Assembly (NCBI GenBank): GCA_041390865.1
Contig: JAWKPC010000001.1
Coordinates: forward strand, 248,001-312,000
From: JAUIIK01 sp041390865
GTDB taxonomy: Bacteria > Chloroflexota > Chloroflexia > Thermomicrobiales > CFX8
Direction of reading: 5' to 3'
Length of the DNA stretch: 64,000 nucleotides
The notes beneath the pieces are model-generated. The model saw nothing but the letters and a program-made list of their open reading frames with translations, ran no database searches and was not told the origin of the DNA. The stretch's first letter is position 1, and every line of letters begins with the position of its first letter. Shown piece after piece: positions 35,860-46,041 of this stretch. The translations under genes were made by a program, and so were the position numbers.

Positions 35860-36327
35860 ACATCACGCACTGAACCTTGCCCATGTTGATGCCGGATGGC
35901 CGCGCATTAGCGGCGAGTACGGGATTCCCATAAGTATCACGAATCATAGATCCGGATTGCCTATTTTCGCGTATACTGAACCAGACGCGAAGGACATCCA
36001 GACGACAGCGACTCGCCTAGGGGGCGGGCCGATCTGTTCGTTGTCATATGAGGGTGGCCATCCGAAAGGAGGTAGGCCCGGGAGCGCTTCTGCATACACA
36101 GAAATGGCTGTCGTGGCACGGGTGCGCAGGTCGAGGGTCTGGGGGAAGACCTTTGGCGGTTGCCTTGTGTTCCGCTTGATGCTTTGTTGCCCGCGCGATT
36201 CCGCGGAATCACTCTGGTTTGGGTTTCACATGGTTGACGGTGGAGGTGCTCGTAGCACGCGACGAGCCTCTCAACGGTTGATCCTGAACTTTGAAACACG
36301 TCCGTTTACCGGACGGAGGAGGGTGTT
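35860..36327 (+). other. Long leader of the first solute-binding protein gene
   Basis: 468 bases without a gene. It contains TATACT (35972-35977) and CCGAAAGGAGGTAGG (36062-36076), both echoed upstream of the second and third paralogues. A small hairpin GGTCT-GGGGGA-AGACC lies at 36135-36150. The ribosome binding site GGAGGAGGG (36315-36323) closes the region. Confidence 0.4.
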
Positions 36328-38295
36328 TTGACCCAGAACCTGAGCAAATTGGACGAATTGCGCGAGCGAATCTTCACCGGTGAATTGAACCGCCGTGATG
36401 TCCTCAAGCGCAGCCTGGCGCTCGGCCTGAGCGCCCCGGTGATCGCCGGGCTTCTCGCTGCCTGTGGCGGCGACGATGACGATGATGATGACGACACCGA
36501 GGCCGAACCGACCAACACCACCGAAGAGTCCGGTGGGGGCGGTGCAGAGGAAGAGCCGACCGCAACCGAAGCCGCCGCCGAACCTGGCGGTAACTCCGCG
36601 GCAACCCAGACAGCCGAGGCTGGGGCCATGGAGCCGACGGCCACTGAAGGCTCAGAAGAAGAAGCAACGGCTACCGAGGAAACCGCCGAACCGATGACCC
36701 GTGGTGGTGGCGGGAAAGTCACCCTGCTCTACTGGCAGGCGCCGACGATTCTGAACATGCACCTCGGCCAGGGGACCAAGGACTTCCATGCCGGCCAGGT
36801 CGTGCTCGAACCGCTGGCTTATCTCGACCAGAATACGGAACCGCAGCTCGTTCTCGCGGCCGAGTGGCCGTCGGTCGACGCCGGCACGCTTGATCCCGAT
36901 GGCAACTTCGTCGTCTGGAATCTGAAGCAGAACGTCGTCTGGCATGATGGCGAGCCATTCACCGCCGAGGACGTCGCGTTTACGTTCGAGTACGTGTCCG
37001 ATCCCGATACGACGGCGACGACCCTCGGCAGCTATACCTCGGTCGAGAGTGTCGAAGTCATCGACGACTACACCGTGCAAATTAACTTCTCCGAACCGAA
37101 CCCGGCCTGGTTCGATGTCTTCGTCGGCGGCAATGGACCGATCATTCCGAAGCACATTCTCGAAGATAAGGTCGGCGCTGCTGCGCGCGACGCCGAGTTC
37201 AACTTGAGTCCGATCGGCACCGGCCCGTTCAAGGTGACGGACTTCCGGCCGGGCGACACGGTCCTCTACGAGATCAACATGGACTACCACATGGAAGGCT
37301 TGCCCTTCTTCGACACGGTCGAGATCAAGGGCGGCGGCGACGCCACCTCGGCAGCCCGGGCCGTCATGGTCACCGGCGAGGCCGACTGGGCCTGGAACCT
37401 CCAGGTCGAGCCGGAGATCCTCGAGCAGATGGAGCAGGAAGGCGGCGAAGGAATCCTGCTTTCGACGCCCGGCACCAGTGCCGAGCGGATCATGATCAAC
37501 TTCGCCGACCCGAACACCGAGGTCGACGGCGCCTTCTCGGAGCCGAGCACCGAGCATCCGATCTGGAAGCACAAGGAAGCGCGCGAAGCCCTCAACCTGG
37601 CCATCCAGAGGGACCTGATCGCGACCCAGCTCTACGGCGCCGCCGGCGTCGCGACCGGCGACAACATGAACGTGCCTTCCAAGTTCAAGCTGAACTGGCC
37701 CTGGGAGTACAATCTCGAGGCGGCGCAGGAGAAGCTCGATGCGATCAACTTCCCGGCTGACTTCGACAACGTCAACATCCTCTATCAGACATCGGTCAAC
37801 TCGGTGCGTCAGAAGAACCAGGAGATCGTCAAGGCCGATCTCGAGACGCTCGGATTCAGCGTCGAGCTCAAGAGCGTCGACTCCGGCGTCTTCTTCTCGT
37901 CCGATGCCGGGAACCCGGACACCTACGGGCACCACTACTCGGACATCGAGATGTACACCAACGGTCCGGGATCGCCATATCCGATCTCCTGGGCCGAGCG
38001 GTATCGTTCGGACGATATCGCGTCGAAGGCGAACAACTGGGCGGGAACGAACATCACCCGTTGGAACAACCCGGACTACGATGCGCTCCACGATCAGGCC
38101 AAGACGGCGATCGACGAGCAGGAGCAGATCGACATCTGGACCGAGATGTTAACCCTCGTCAATGAGGCGATCGTCGAGGTGCCGATCGTCTGGCGTGGTG
38201 GTGCGGCGGCAGTCCACAACCGCATCAACTGGGGCGAAGCGAGCCCATGGGCACCGACCCCGATCGATCAGCTGAAATTCTGGACGCTCGCCTAG
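36328..38295 (+). CDS. ABC transporter solute-binding lipoprotein, family 5 (peptide/nickel type), copy 1
   Basis: 655-residue extracytoplasmic binding protein. The TTG start 36328 lies 5 bases after GGAGGAGGG. Residues 20-46 form a Tat lipoprotein leader: twin Arg in LNRRDVLKRSLALGLS, then lipobox LAAC. The lipidated Cys is followed by GG and eight Asp, then a Thr/Glu/Ala-rich linker to about residue 128. The SBP_bac_5 domain starts at GKVTLLYWQAPTILNMHLGQGTKDF and includes NFVVWNLKQNVVWHDGEPFTAEDVAFTFEY. Substrate is probably an oligopeptide or related compound. It is the only intact copy of a tandem family of three and a relic. A hairpin follows the stop. Confidence 0.93.
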   Translation: MTQNLSKLDELRERIFTGELNRRDVLKRSLALGLSAPVIAGLLAACGGDDDDDDDDTEAEPTNTTEESGGGGAEEEPTATEAAAEPGGNSAATQTAEAGAMEPTATEGSEEEATATEETAEPMTRGGGGKVTLLYWQAPTILNMHLGQGTKDFHAGQVVLEPLAYLDQNTEPQLVLAAEWPSVDAGTLDPDGNFVVWNLKQNVVWHDGEPFTAEDVAFTFEYVSDPDTTATTLGSYTSVESVEVIDDYTVQINFSEPNPAWFDVFVGGNGPIIPKHILEDKVGAAARDAEFNLSPIGTGPFKVTDFRPGDTVLYEINMDYHMEGLPFFDTVEIKGGGDATSAARAVMVTGEADWAWNLQVEPEILEQMEQEGGEGILLSTPGTSAERIMINFADPNTEVDGAFSEPSTEHPIWKHKEAREALNLAIQRDLIATQLYGAAGVATGDNMNVPSKFKLNWPWEYNLEAAQEKLDAINFPADFDNVNILYQTSVNSVRQKNQEIVKADLETLGFSVELKSVDSGVFFSSDAGNPDTYGHHYSDIEMYTNGPGSPYPISWAERYRSDDIASKANNWAGTNITRWNNPDYDALHDQAKTAIDEQEQIDIWTEMLTLVNEAIVEVPIVWRGGAAAVHNRINWGEASPWAPTPIDQLKFWTLA

Positions 38296-38324
38296 ACATT
38301 CTCGGCAAACGGATCGACAGAACG

Positions 38325-38353
38325 GAGACCGCGGACATCCAGTTCGCGGTCTC
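38325..38353 (+). terminator. 9-bp stem hairpin after solute-binding copy 1
   Basis: GAGACCGCG (38325-38333) pairs with 38345-38353 over 11 bases, 30 bases past the stop. It may attenuate rather than end the transcript, because further paralogues follow. Confidence 0.55.
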
Positions 38354-38666
38354 TAGTCGTATACTTGGCGATGGCCCGACTGTATGGGTCTATGGCGATA
38401 ATGGAATTTATGTATATGCCGAAAGGAGGGTAGGGCAGAACCGGATTCTCCATCAAGGCTACTACAGGCCGGACATGACTTGTTTCATAGCTGCACCGGC
38501 TGCTGTATGCCGATAAACCGGAGAGCTCCCGATCATATCTATTATCCCGTTACGCATGCTGCAATGCGTTCCAGCTATACGACAGTGCGCGCACGCCGTC
38601 TCATGTGAAATCCCATTGAGGTGACTTGTACGCGCTTATTCTGTGTCCACGAACCGAGGAGGATGA
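38354..38666 (+). other. Leader of solute-binding copy 2
   Basis: 313 bases without a gene. TATACT at 38360-38365 and CCGAAAGGAGGGTAGG at 38419-38434 repeat the elements seen before copy 1. The ribosome binding site GAGGAGGA (38656-38663) is just upstream of ATG 38667. Confidence 0.4.
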
Positions 38667-40647
38667 ATGTCCGAAGACATTACTTCGAAGATCGACCAGC
38701 TTTGGGCCGACGTACATGGGGGCCGCCTCAATCGTCGGTCGGTGCTCAAGCGAGGCATCGCCCTCGGCCTGAGCGCTCCGGTTATTGCCGGATTGCTGGC
38801 CGCCTGCGGTGGTGATGACGACGACGATGATGACGATACCGGTGGTGACGAGGCAACCAACACCCCGGCTGATACCGGTGGCTCCGGCGACGAAGCCACG
38901 CCAACCGAGGGATCCGCCGCGCCGGGCGGGAACGCCGATGCAACCCAGACTGCCGAAGCCATGGGCAGCGAGCCCACAGCGACCGAGGGCGATAGCGGCG
39001 GGGACGAAGCGACTGCCACCGAGGATTCCGGCGAGCCGATGACCCGTGGCGGCGGCGGCAAGATCACCCTGCTCTACTGGCAGGCGCCGACGATCCTGAA
39101 CCTGCATCTCGGTCAGGGCACCAAGGACTTCCACGCCGGCCAGGTGTGCCTTGAGCCGCTGGCCTATCTCGACCAGAACACCGAGCCGATTCTCATCCTG
39201 GCCGCCGAGTGGCCGTCGATCGAGAATGGCACGCTTGCGGAGGACGGCACGTCCGTCACCTGGAAGCTCAAGGACAACATCGTCTGGCACGACGGCGAAC
39301 CCTTCACCGCGGCCGACGTCGCCTTCACCTATGACTACATCTCGAATCCCGACACGACGGCGACGACCCTCGGCAGCTATGCCTCGGTCGAGAGCGTCGA
39401 AGTGGTCGATGACTACACGGTCACGATCAACTTCACCGCTCCGAACCCGGCCTGGTTCGATGTCTTCATCGGCGACAACGGCGCGATTCTGCCGAAGCAC
39501 ATCCTCGAGGATCAGGTCGGCACTGCTGCTCGCGACGCCGAGTTCAACCTGAACCCGATCGGCACCGGCCCCTGGAAGGTCTCCGAGTTCCGGCCGGGCG
39601 ACACGGTCCTCTACGAGATCAACATGGACTATCACATTGAGGGCCTGCCCTTCTTCGACACGGTCGAAATCAAGGGCGGCGGCGACGCCACCTCGGCAGC
39701 CCGGGCCGTCATGGTCACCGGCGAGGCCGACTGGGCCTGGAACCTCCAGGTCGAGCCTCCGAGATCCTGAACCAGATGGAAGAAGAAGGCGGCGAGGGCA
39801 CGCTCCTCGCGATCCCGGGAACCAGCGCCGAGCGGATCACGATCAACTTCGCCGACCCGGAACACCGAGGTCGACGGCGCCTTCTCCGAGACCGAGCACC
39901 GAGCATCCGATCTGGAAGCACAAGGAAGCGCGCGAAGCCCTCAACCTCGCGATCCAGCGCGACCTGATCGCGACCCAGCTCTACGGCGCCGCCGGTGTCG
40001 CCAGCGGCGACAACCTGAACGTGCCTTCCAAGTTCAAGCTGAACTGGCCCTGGGAGTACGATCTGGATGCGGCGCAGGCGAAGCTGGACGAGATCAACTT
40101 CCCGGCCGACTTCGACAACGTCAACATCCTCTACCAGACGTCGGTCAACTCGGTGCGTCAGAAGAACCAGGAGATCGTCAAGGCCGACCTCGAGACGCTC
40201 GGCTTCAGCGTCGAGCTCAAGAGCGTCGACTCCGGCGTCTTCTTCTCGTCCGATGCCGGGAACCCGGACACCTACGGGCACCACTACTCGGACATCGAGA
40301 TGTACACCAACGGTCCGACGAGCCCCTATCCGATCTCCTGGGCCGAGCGGTATCGCTCTGATGACATCGCCCAGAAGTCGAACAACTGGGCGGGAACGAA
40401 CATCACCCGCTGGAACAACCCGGACTACGATGCGCTCCACGATCAGGCCAAGACGGCGATCGACGAGCAGGAGCAGATCGACATCTGGACGGAGATGATG
40501 ACCCTCGTCAATGAGGACATCGTCGAGATTCCAATCGTCTGGCGTGGTGGTGCGGCGGCAGTCCACAACCGCATCAACTGGAAGTCCGTTGGTCCGTGGC
40601 AGCCGAGCCCGATCGACGACCTCAAGAACTGGACTCTTGCTGAGTAG
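38667..40647 (+). pseudogene. Solute-binding lipoprotein, family 5, copy 2 (three small indels)
   Basis: Same architecture as copy 1: Tat leader LNRRSVLKRGIALGLS, lipobox LAAC, GG plus eight Asp, Thr/Ala linker and SBP_bac_5 domain. The frame breaks near 39757 (GTCGAGCC-TC-CGAGATC, two extra bases), near 39860 (an extra G in GACCCGGAACACC) and near 39887 (an extra A in GAGACCGAGC), all within 130 bases. If corrected, the protein is about 658 residues and every domain segment is intact to the stop at 40647. The damaged stretch is where the three copies are nearly identical, so assembly error is a strong alternative to gene decay. Confidence 0.85.
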
Positions 40648-40689
40648 TCAGGAACGACAACTCAGTTCCCACCGTCAGTCTTCTGACAG

Positions 40690-40722
40690 CAACGGCCGCA
40701 GAGAACCACTCTGCGGCCGTTG
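40690..40722 (+). terminator. 14-bp stem hairpin after solute-binding copy 2
   Basis: CAACGGCCGCAGAG (40690-40703) is exactly complementary to 40709-40722 around a 5-base loop. TGCGTATATAT follows, with no strong T-run. Confidence 0.7.
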
Positions 40723-41136
40723 TGCGTATATATAGCTAGACCGAGAAAAAAGTGCGCAGAGCCGGACCTCGTCGTCCGTTTCTGCTACCTGAATCGACCG
40801 ATCAGGCCGGCGTCGGGCATCCAGTCCGCGGCCGTTAGTCGTATACCGATCATGAACTCCACGAATAGTTGTGGTAGGCGCATCCTGCATGGGGTGGAAG
40901 GAGGGTGTGCGCGACCCGGCAGCGTAGAGGTTGTCGCTTGTGAGGGAGCCACGCGACCACCTTCGGCATGAGTTGGTTGGTGGGCGCTTGCCTGGACGTG
41001 CGCGCCCGGTCCGCTCCAGTCTGACTTTCCTTTCTGCTCGTTGGCAGACGGGCATGGGGGCGGGTATTTCAATTTCGACCTGGACGTGCAGCGTCCGGAG
41101 AGACGGCCAGTTTCTGTTGAATCAAGGAGGATGCTT
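40723..41136 (+). other. Leader of solute-binding copy 3
   Basis: About 410 bases without a gene. TAGTCGTATACC near 40836-40847 and GGAAGGAGGGTGTG at 40895-40908 match the elements before copies 1 and 2. AAGGAGG (41124-41130) is the ribosome binding site for GTG 41137. Confidence 0.4.
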
Positions 41137-43111
41137 GTGTCTGACCGTTCCAATATCCAGCTCGACGAACTGTGGGAGTCGATTACGCTCGGGAACATGA
41201 ATCGCCGGGATGTCCTCAAGCGCGCCCTGGCGCTCGGGCTCAGCGCCCCGGTTATTGCCGGACTTCTCGCTGCCTGCGGCGGTGACGATGACGACGATGA
41301 TGATGACGAGGGCAGCGGAGACGCTGACCCCACGGCAACTTCGGATTCAGGCGGGGGCGACGAAGAGCCGACCGCGACCGAAGCGCCACCGCTCCGGGCG
41401 CGAACGCCGACGCGACCTCGACAGCTGAAGCCCAGGCGATGGAGCCGACGGCGACCGAAGGTGAAGCGGAAGAGCCGACGGCAACCGAAGAGTCGGCCGA
41501 ACCGATGGCTCGCGGCGGCGGCGGCAAGATCACGCTGCTCTACTGGCAAGCGCCGACCATTCTCAACATGCACCTCGGTCAGGGCACGAAGGACTTCCAT
41601 GCCGGCCAGGTAATCCTCGAGCCGCTGGCGTACTTCGGCCCTGGTGAAGAGCCGCAGCTCGTCCTGGCTGCCGAGTGGCCGTCGGTCGAGGCCGGCACGC
41701 TCGACCCGGACGGGAACTTCGTGATCTGGAAGCTCAAGGAAGGCGTCGTCTGGCACGACGGCGAGCCGTTTACGGCCGAAGACGTCCGCCTGACCTGGGA
41801 GTACGCGACTAACCCGGATACGACCGCCACGACGGTCGCCTCGTTCGCTCCGGTCGAGAGCATCGAGGTCATCGATGACCTGACCGTTCAGGTGAACTTC
41901 ACCGAGCCGAACCCGGCCTGGTTCGATGTCTTCGTCGGAGAGAACGGATGCATCATCCCGTCGCATATCATGTCCGATTACGTCGGCGAGGCGGCGCGTG
42001 ACGCGCCGTTCAATCTGGAGCCGATCGGCACCGGTCCCTGGAAGCTCAATACCTTTAATCCGGGTGATACCGTCCTATACGACATCAACATGGACTATCA
42101 CATGGAAGGGCTACCCTTCTTCGACGAGGTCGAGATCAAGGGTGGCGGCGACGCCACCTCGGCAGCCCGGGCCGTGATGGTCACCGGCGAGGCTGACTGG
42201 GCCTGGAACCTCCAGGTCGAGCCGGAGATCCTCGACCAGATGGAGTCCGAGGGTGGTCAGGGCGTCCAGGTCGCGACGCCGGGCACGAGCGCCGGAACAG
42301 ATCTACATCAACTTCGCCGACCCGAACACCGAGGTCGACGGCGCCTTTTCCGAGCCGAGCACCGAGCATCCGATCTGGAAGCACAAGGAAGCGCGCGAAG
42401 CCCTCAACCTCGCGATCCAGCGCGACCTGATCGCGACCCAGCTCTACGGCGCTGCCCGGCGTCGCGACCGGCGATAACATGAACGTCCCGGCTCGCTTCG
42501 AGCTGAACTGGCCCTGGGAGTACAACCTCGAGGCGGCGCAGGAGAAGCTCGACGCCATCGACTTCCCGGCGGCGTTCGACAACACATCGCTCCTCTATCA
42601 GACGTCGGTCAACTCGGTGCGTCAGAAGAACCAGGAGATCGTCAAGGAGGACCTGGAGAAGCTCGGGTTCACCGTCGAGCTGAAGAGTATCGACTCCGGG
42701 GTCTACTTCTCCTCCGACGCCGGGAATCCGGACACGTTGGCGCACTTCTACGCCGACATCCAGATGTACACGAACGGCCCGGGCTCGCCGTATCCGATCG
42801 CCTGGGCTGCCCGGTTCCGGCACGACAACATCGCCGAGAAGGCGAACAACTGGGCGCTGACGAACTCGATGCGCTATGTCAACGAGGCGTACGCCCCGCT
42901 CCACGACCGGGCGAAGACAGCCATCGATGAGGATGAGCAGCTCGAGATCTGGACCGAGATGCTGAGCCTCGTCTATGAGGACATCGTCGAAGTGCCGATT
43001 GTCTGGCGCGGTGGTGCGGCGGCGGTTCACAATCGTATCGCCTGGGTCGAGGACGTCAGTCCGTGGCAGCCGACACCGATCGAGCAGCTGAAGTTCTGGA
43101 CGCTCAAGTAG
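41137..43111 (+). pseudogene. Solute-binding lipoprotein, family 5, copy 3 (three small indels)
   Basis: GTG 41137 is 6 bases after AAGGAGG; ATG 41131 abuts the ribosome binding site and is less likely. Tat leader MNRRDVLKRALALGLS, lipobox LAAC, GG plus eight Asp, linker, then SBP_bac_5 (GKITLLYWQAPTILNMHLGQ). Frame breaks lie near 41388 (one base missing in the linker), near 42294 (extra G in GCGCCGGAACAG) and near 42454 (extra C in GCTGCCCGGCG). Corrected length is about 650 residues. The C-terminal 210 residues are in one clean frame. Whether it is functional depends on whether the indels are real. Confidence 0.83.
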
Positions 43112-43213
43112 CGGTCTATCGATAAAGACTCCGCAGTCGCGGCCGGGGCGCTAGTCCTGGCCGTTCTGTTTGTGACGTGTCTCGATCTCAAAAACTTGCA
43201 GACATGATGAAAC

Positions 43214-43450
43214 GCAGAGCGTTACCGGAGCAATGAGATCTCTCAGGAATCGAACAACTAGTCCGGCAACAAGTTCACCCGCTGCAGTAATCCGGACTTC
43301 GGTGTGCTTCATGATGAGGCCAAACCGGTAATCGACGAGCACGATCAGCTCGATATCTGGACCGAGATGATGCGCCTCGTTTCCGATGATATCGTCGAGG
43401 CGCCGATCCTATGGCGCGGAAGTGCCGCCGCGGTCCATAATCTTCTCAAG
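43214..43450 (+). pseudogene. Relic of a fourth solute-binding protein gene
   Basis: In one frame this reads AERYRSNEISQESNN, then a TAG stop where copies 1-3 have Trp, then SGNKFTRCSNPDFGVLHDEA and QLDIWTEMMRLVSDDIVEAP and WRGSAAAVHN. It aligns collinearly with the last 85 residues of the intact copy (ERYRSDDIAxKxNNWAGTNITRWNNPDYDALHDQAK). Unlike copies 2 and 3 it has many substitutions and lacks the whole N-terminal part, so this one is a true, older pseudogene fragment. Confidence 0.85.
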
Positions 43451-43928
43451 CAAGGTGGACTACACCGATGTCGGGACCAGCAGCAGGTCCCGTTCATGAA
43501 GAACTTCACGACGTTGCTCGTGCCGGCCGGGGGTAGCAAACCCTCGCCGATCCGGATGCTAGCTGTGACTATTACGCTCGGGGATTCGATGGTCTGGGAG
43601 CGAGGGATTATCGCGGAAAACCTGGTTCGATAAGGAATCCAGATTCACGATTCATAACGTATATTGGGTTGATCCTCAAAAAGCGGCCGTTACGGGGCCG
43701 CGTGCCCGGTATACTGTCGTTCTAGTCCTGTAAGGAAGAACATCGAGGAATGTTAGGTTCCTACTAGGATGGCACTCTCGGGCGTGCTATAGTCGCCTGA
43801 GAACTCGTTATTGCAGGGGCAGAAGATCCATACCACCGTCCCCGAGGGGGATTCACTAGATCGGGACCCGGTGGGATTGGCATATTCCGATGCCGGATAT
43901 TCTTCCGGCGGATGCGGAAGCAGGTGAG
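43451..43928 (+). other. Region upstream of the permease genes
   Basis: About 480 bases without a recognisable gene after the relic. CCGGTATACTGTCG at 43706-43719 contains the same TATACT element as the solute-binding leaders, 219 bases before the permease start, and may be its promoter. Confidence 0.35.
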
Positions 43929-44915
43929 ATGGGAAGGTACTTGATTCGCCGGGGACTCTCGGCGATCCCGACGTTGTTCGTCATTTCGTTGATCATCTTT
44001 TCGATCCTGGCGCTTGCGCCTGGCGACCCACTTTCGGATCTGGCCCTCAATCCGCAGGTGCCGCCGGAAGTTCAGCAAAAGATCCGCGAAGATCTGGGAC
44101 TCGAGGATCCGATTCCGGTGCGCTATGGCAAGTGGCTGACGTCGTCGACACTCGGACAGTTCGGCCTCTTCGGTTATGAACCGCTGACCTCGTTCCGCAC
44201 CCGAGCGCCCGTCATGGATCAAGTGAAAGAACGCTTGCCGAGAACATTGTGGATCAGCGGAACAGCCGTTCTCTTAGGCATTCTCGTCGCGATTCCGGTC
44301 GGTGTGCTCTCCGCCGTCAAGCAGTACTCGATCTTCGATCAGGTTGCGACGACGCTCACGTTCTTTGGATTTTCGATCCCGACCTTCTTCACCGGACTGC
44401 TCCTGATCCTGCTGTTCAGCATCAAACTCGGCTGGTTACCATTCATCTACAGGTCGACGCTGGAGCAGGACAAATGGTCCTTTGACTGGATCGTCGCGAT
44501 GCTCAAGCAGTCGATCATGCCGATCGCCGTGCTCGGCCTCTTCCAGGGCGCGACGCTGACACGCTACGTGCGTGCCTCGATGCTTGAGAATCTGCATCTG
44601 GACTATGTCCGGACGGCCCGGGCGAAGGGGCTCGCCGAGTCGAAGGTCGTGCGACGGCACGTCCTGCGGAACGCGCTCATCCCGGTCGTGACGATCATCG
44701 CCCTGCAGCTCCCGGGTGTAATCACCGGCGCGGTGATTACCGAACAGATCTTCCGTGTTCCAGGGCTCGGACGCCTGTTGATCGACTCGATCATCAACAA
44801 TGACACGCCGGTGGTAATGACGTTGGCGTTCCTGTTCTCGATCCTGGTTGTGATCTTCAATCTCATCGCGGACATCATCTACGGATGGCTCGATCCGCGG
44901 ATCAAGTACTCGTAG
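43929..44915 (+). CDS. ABC transporter permease, DppB-like
   Basis: 328-residue inner-membrane permease from ATG 43929 (MGRYLIRRGLSAIPTLFVISLIIFSIL). Family features: the DppB-type N-terminal helix, APGDPLSDLALNPQVPPEVQQKIREDLGLEDPIPVRYGKWL, RTLWISGTAVLLGILVAIPVG, and the ATPase-contact EAA loop DYVRTARAKGLAESKVVRRHVLRNALIPVVTIIALQLPGVITGAVITEQIF. About six membrane helices. An upstream in-frame ATG at 43890 adds 13 hydrophilic residues. Pairs with the next gene; presumably served by the lipoproteins upstream. Confidence 0.93.
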   Translation: MGRYLIRRGLSAIPTLFVISLIIFSILALAPGDPLSDLALNPQVPPEVQQKIREDLGLEDPIPVRYGKWLTSSTLGQFGLFGYEPLTSFRTRAPVMDQVKERLPRTLWISGTAVLLGILVAIPVGVLSAVKQYSIFDQVATTLTFFGFSIPTFFTGLLLILLFSIKLGWLPFIYRSTLEQDKWSFDWIVAMLKQSIMPIAVLGLFQGATLTRYVRASMLENLHLDYVRTARAKGLAESKVVRRHVLRNALIPVVTIIALQLPGVITGAVITEQIFRVPGLGRLLIDSIINNDTPVVMTLAFLFSILVVIFNLIADIIYGWLDPRIKYS

Positions 44916-44944
44916 TCACCGGCTGCGTAGAAAGGGAAGCTGAC

Positions 44945-45913
44945 GTGGCAGAAGCGACTGAATCACGAGCCGACGCACAGCAACAGTCGGGGGCTGTGCA
45001 GGATCTGGCTCTTGGACAGCTGGGGGCCAAGAAGCCAAGAACACTCTGGCGCGACGCGTTGCGCCAGTACAAGCGACACCGGCTCGCTGTTGCCGGCACC
45101 TTCGTCCTGTTGGGACTCATTCTGGCCGTCGTCCTGGGTCCGTTCATCTGGACGAAGGGCACTGGAAACATTGACTTCGCCAATGGTCTCAACTCGCCGT
45201 CGGCCTCGCACCCGTTCGGAACCGATGACCTCGGGCGCGATCTCTTCGCCCGCGTCCTGTCCGGCGGGCGCATCTCGATCGCTGTCGGCATCGTCGCGGT
45301 GATTATCTCCATGACGATCGGAACAATGATCGGCGCAGTTTCGGGCTTCTTCGGCGGCTTCGTCGATTCGTCTCTGATGCGCTTCGTCGACATGATGCTG
45401 TCGCTGCCGACGCTGCCGCTTCTGCTCCTCGTCATCTACCTCTTCCGCGACTCCATGCGCGACAGATTCGGTCTTGAAGTCGGCATGTTCATTCTGATCG
45501 TCGGCATCATCGGCGCTCTGTCCTGGATGCCTGTCGCGCGACTCGTCCGCGCTTCGTTCCTCTCGATCAAGGAGAAGGAATTCATCGAAGCCGCGTACTG
45601 TATCGGCGCGACGCGTTCGTCGATCATCTTCAAGCACATTCTCCCGAACGCGCTCGGCCCGGTCATCGTCGCCGCGACACTCGGTGTCGGCACGGCGATC
45701 ATCACCGAGTCGTCGCTATCGTTCCTTGGACTGGGCTTCCCGCCGGACGTCCCGACCTGGGGCCGCCTCCTGTTCGATAACAAGGACTGGATGGAACTGG
45801 CCTGGTGGATGGTCGTCTTCCCGGGTATGGCGATCTTCCTCGCCGTGCTGTCGATCAACTACGTTGGTGACGGTCTTCGAGACGCACTGGACCCGCATCG
45901 CACCACCAGCTAA
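44945..45913 (+). CDS. ABC transporter permease, DppC-like
   Basis: 322-residue second permease. GTG 44945 follows AAGGGAAG by 5 bases. After a 35-residue polar N-terminus comes the OppC/DppC N-terminal region TLWRDALRQYKRHRLAVAGTFVLLGLILAVVLGPFIW, then HPFGTDDLGRDLFARVLSGGRISIAVGIVAV, the EAA loop IEAAYCIGATRSSIIFKHILPNALGPVIV, and TESSLSFLGLGFPPDVPTWGRLL. About six helices. The operon ends at the terminator at 45940, so DppD/DppF ATPases must be encoded elsewhere. Confidence 0.94.
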   Translation: MAEATESRADAQQQSGAVQDLALGQLGAKKPRTLWRDALRQYKRHRLAVAGTFVLLGLILAVVLGPFIWTKGTGNIDFANGLNSPSASHPFGTDDLGRDLFARVLSGGRISIAVGIVAVIISMTIGTMIGAVSGFFGGFVDSSLMRFVDMMLSLPTLPLLLLVIYLFRDSMRDRFGLEVGMFILIVGIIGALSWMPVARLVRASFLSIKEKEFIEAAYCIGATRSSIIFKHILPNALGPVIVAATLGVGTAIITESSLSFLGLGFPPDVPTWGRLLFDNKDWMELAWWMVVFPGMAIFLAVLSINYVGDGLRDALDPHRTTS

Positions 45914-45939
45914 GCCCGACCCTCAGATAGAGGTGAATG

Positions 45940-45976
45940 ACCGGCCCGCCGAACCAACGGCGGGCCGGTTGCTTTT
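45940..45976 (+). terminator. Intrinsic terminator after dppC-like gene
   Basis: ACCGGCCCGCCG (45940-45951) pairs with 45958-45969, loop of 6, followed by TGCTTTTTC. Ends the transporter block. Confidence 0.85.
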
Positions 45977-46041
45977 TCGCCCGGCCCCACGGCTGTGGCT
46001 ACAATCATCACGAACGGAAGAACCAGGGGGATGGTGATCAG

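Noticed and set aside
36062..36076. Strong ribosome-binding-site-like AAAGGAGG as a leader-peptide start
   Set aside because: No start codon at suitable spacing here or at the matching site at 38419.
36652..38091. 479-codon minus-strand open frame antisense to solute-binding copy 1
   Set aside because: Val/Asp/Arg-rich, no start signal and no family; the plus-strand lipoprotein explains the DNA.
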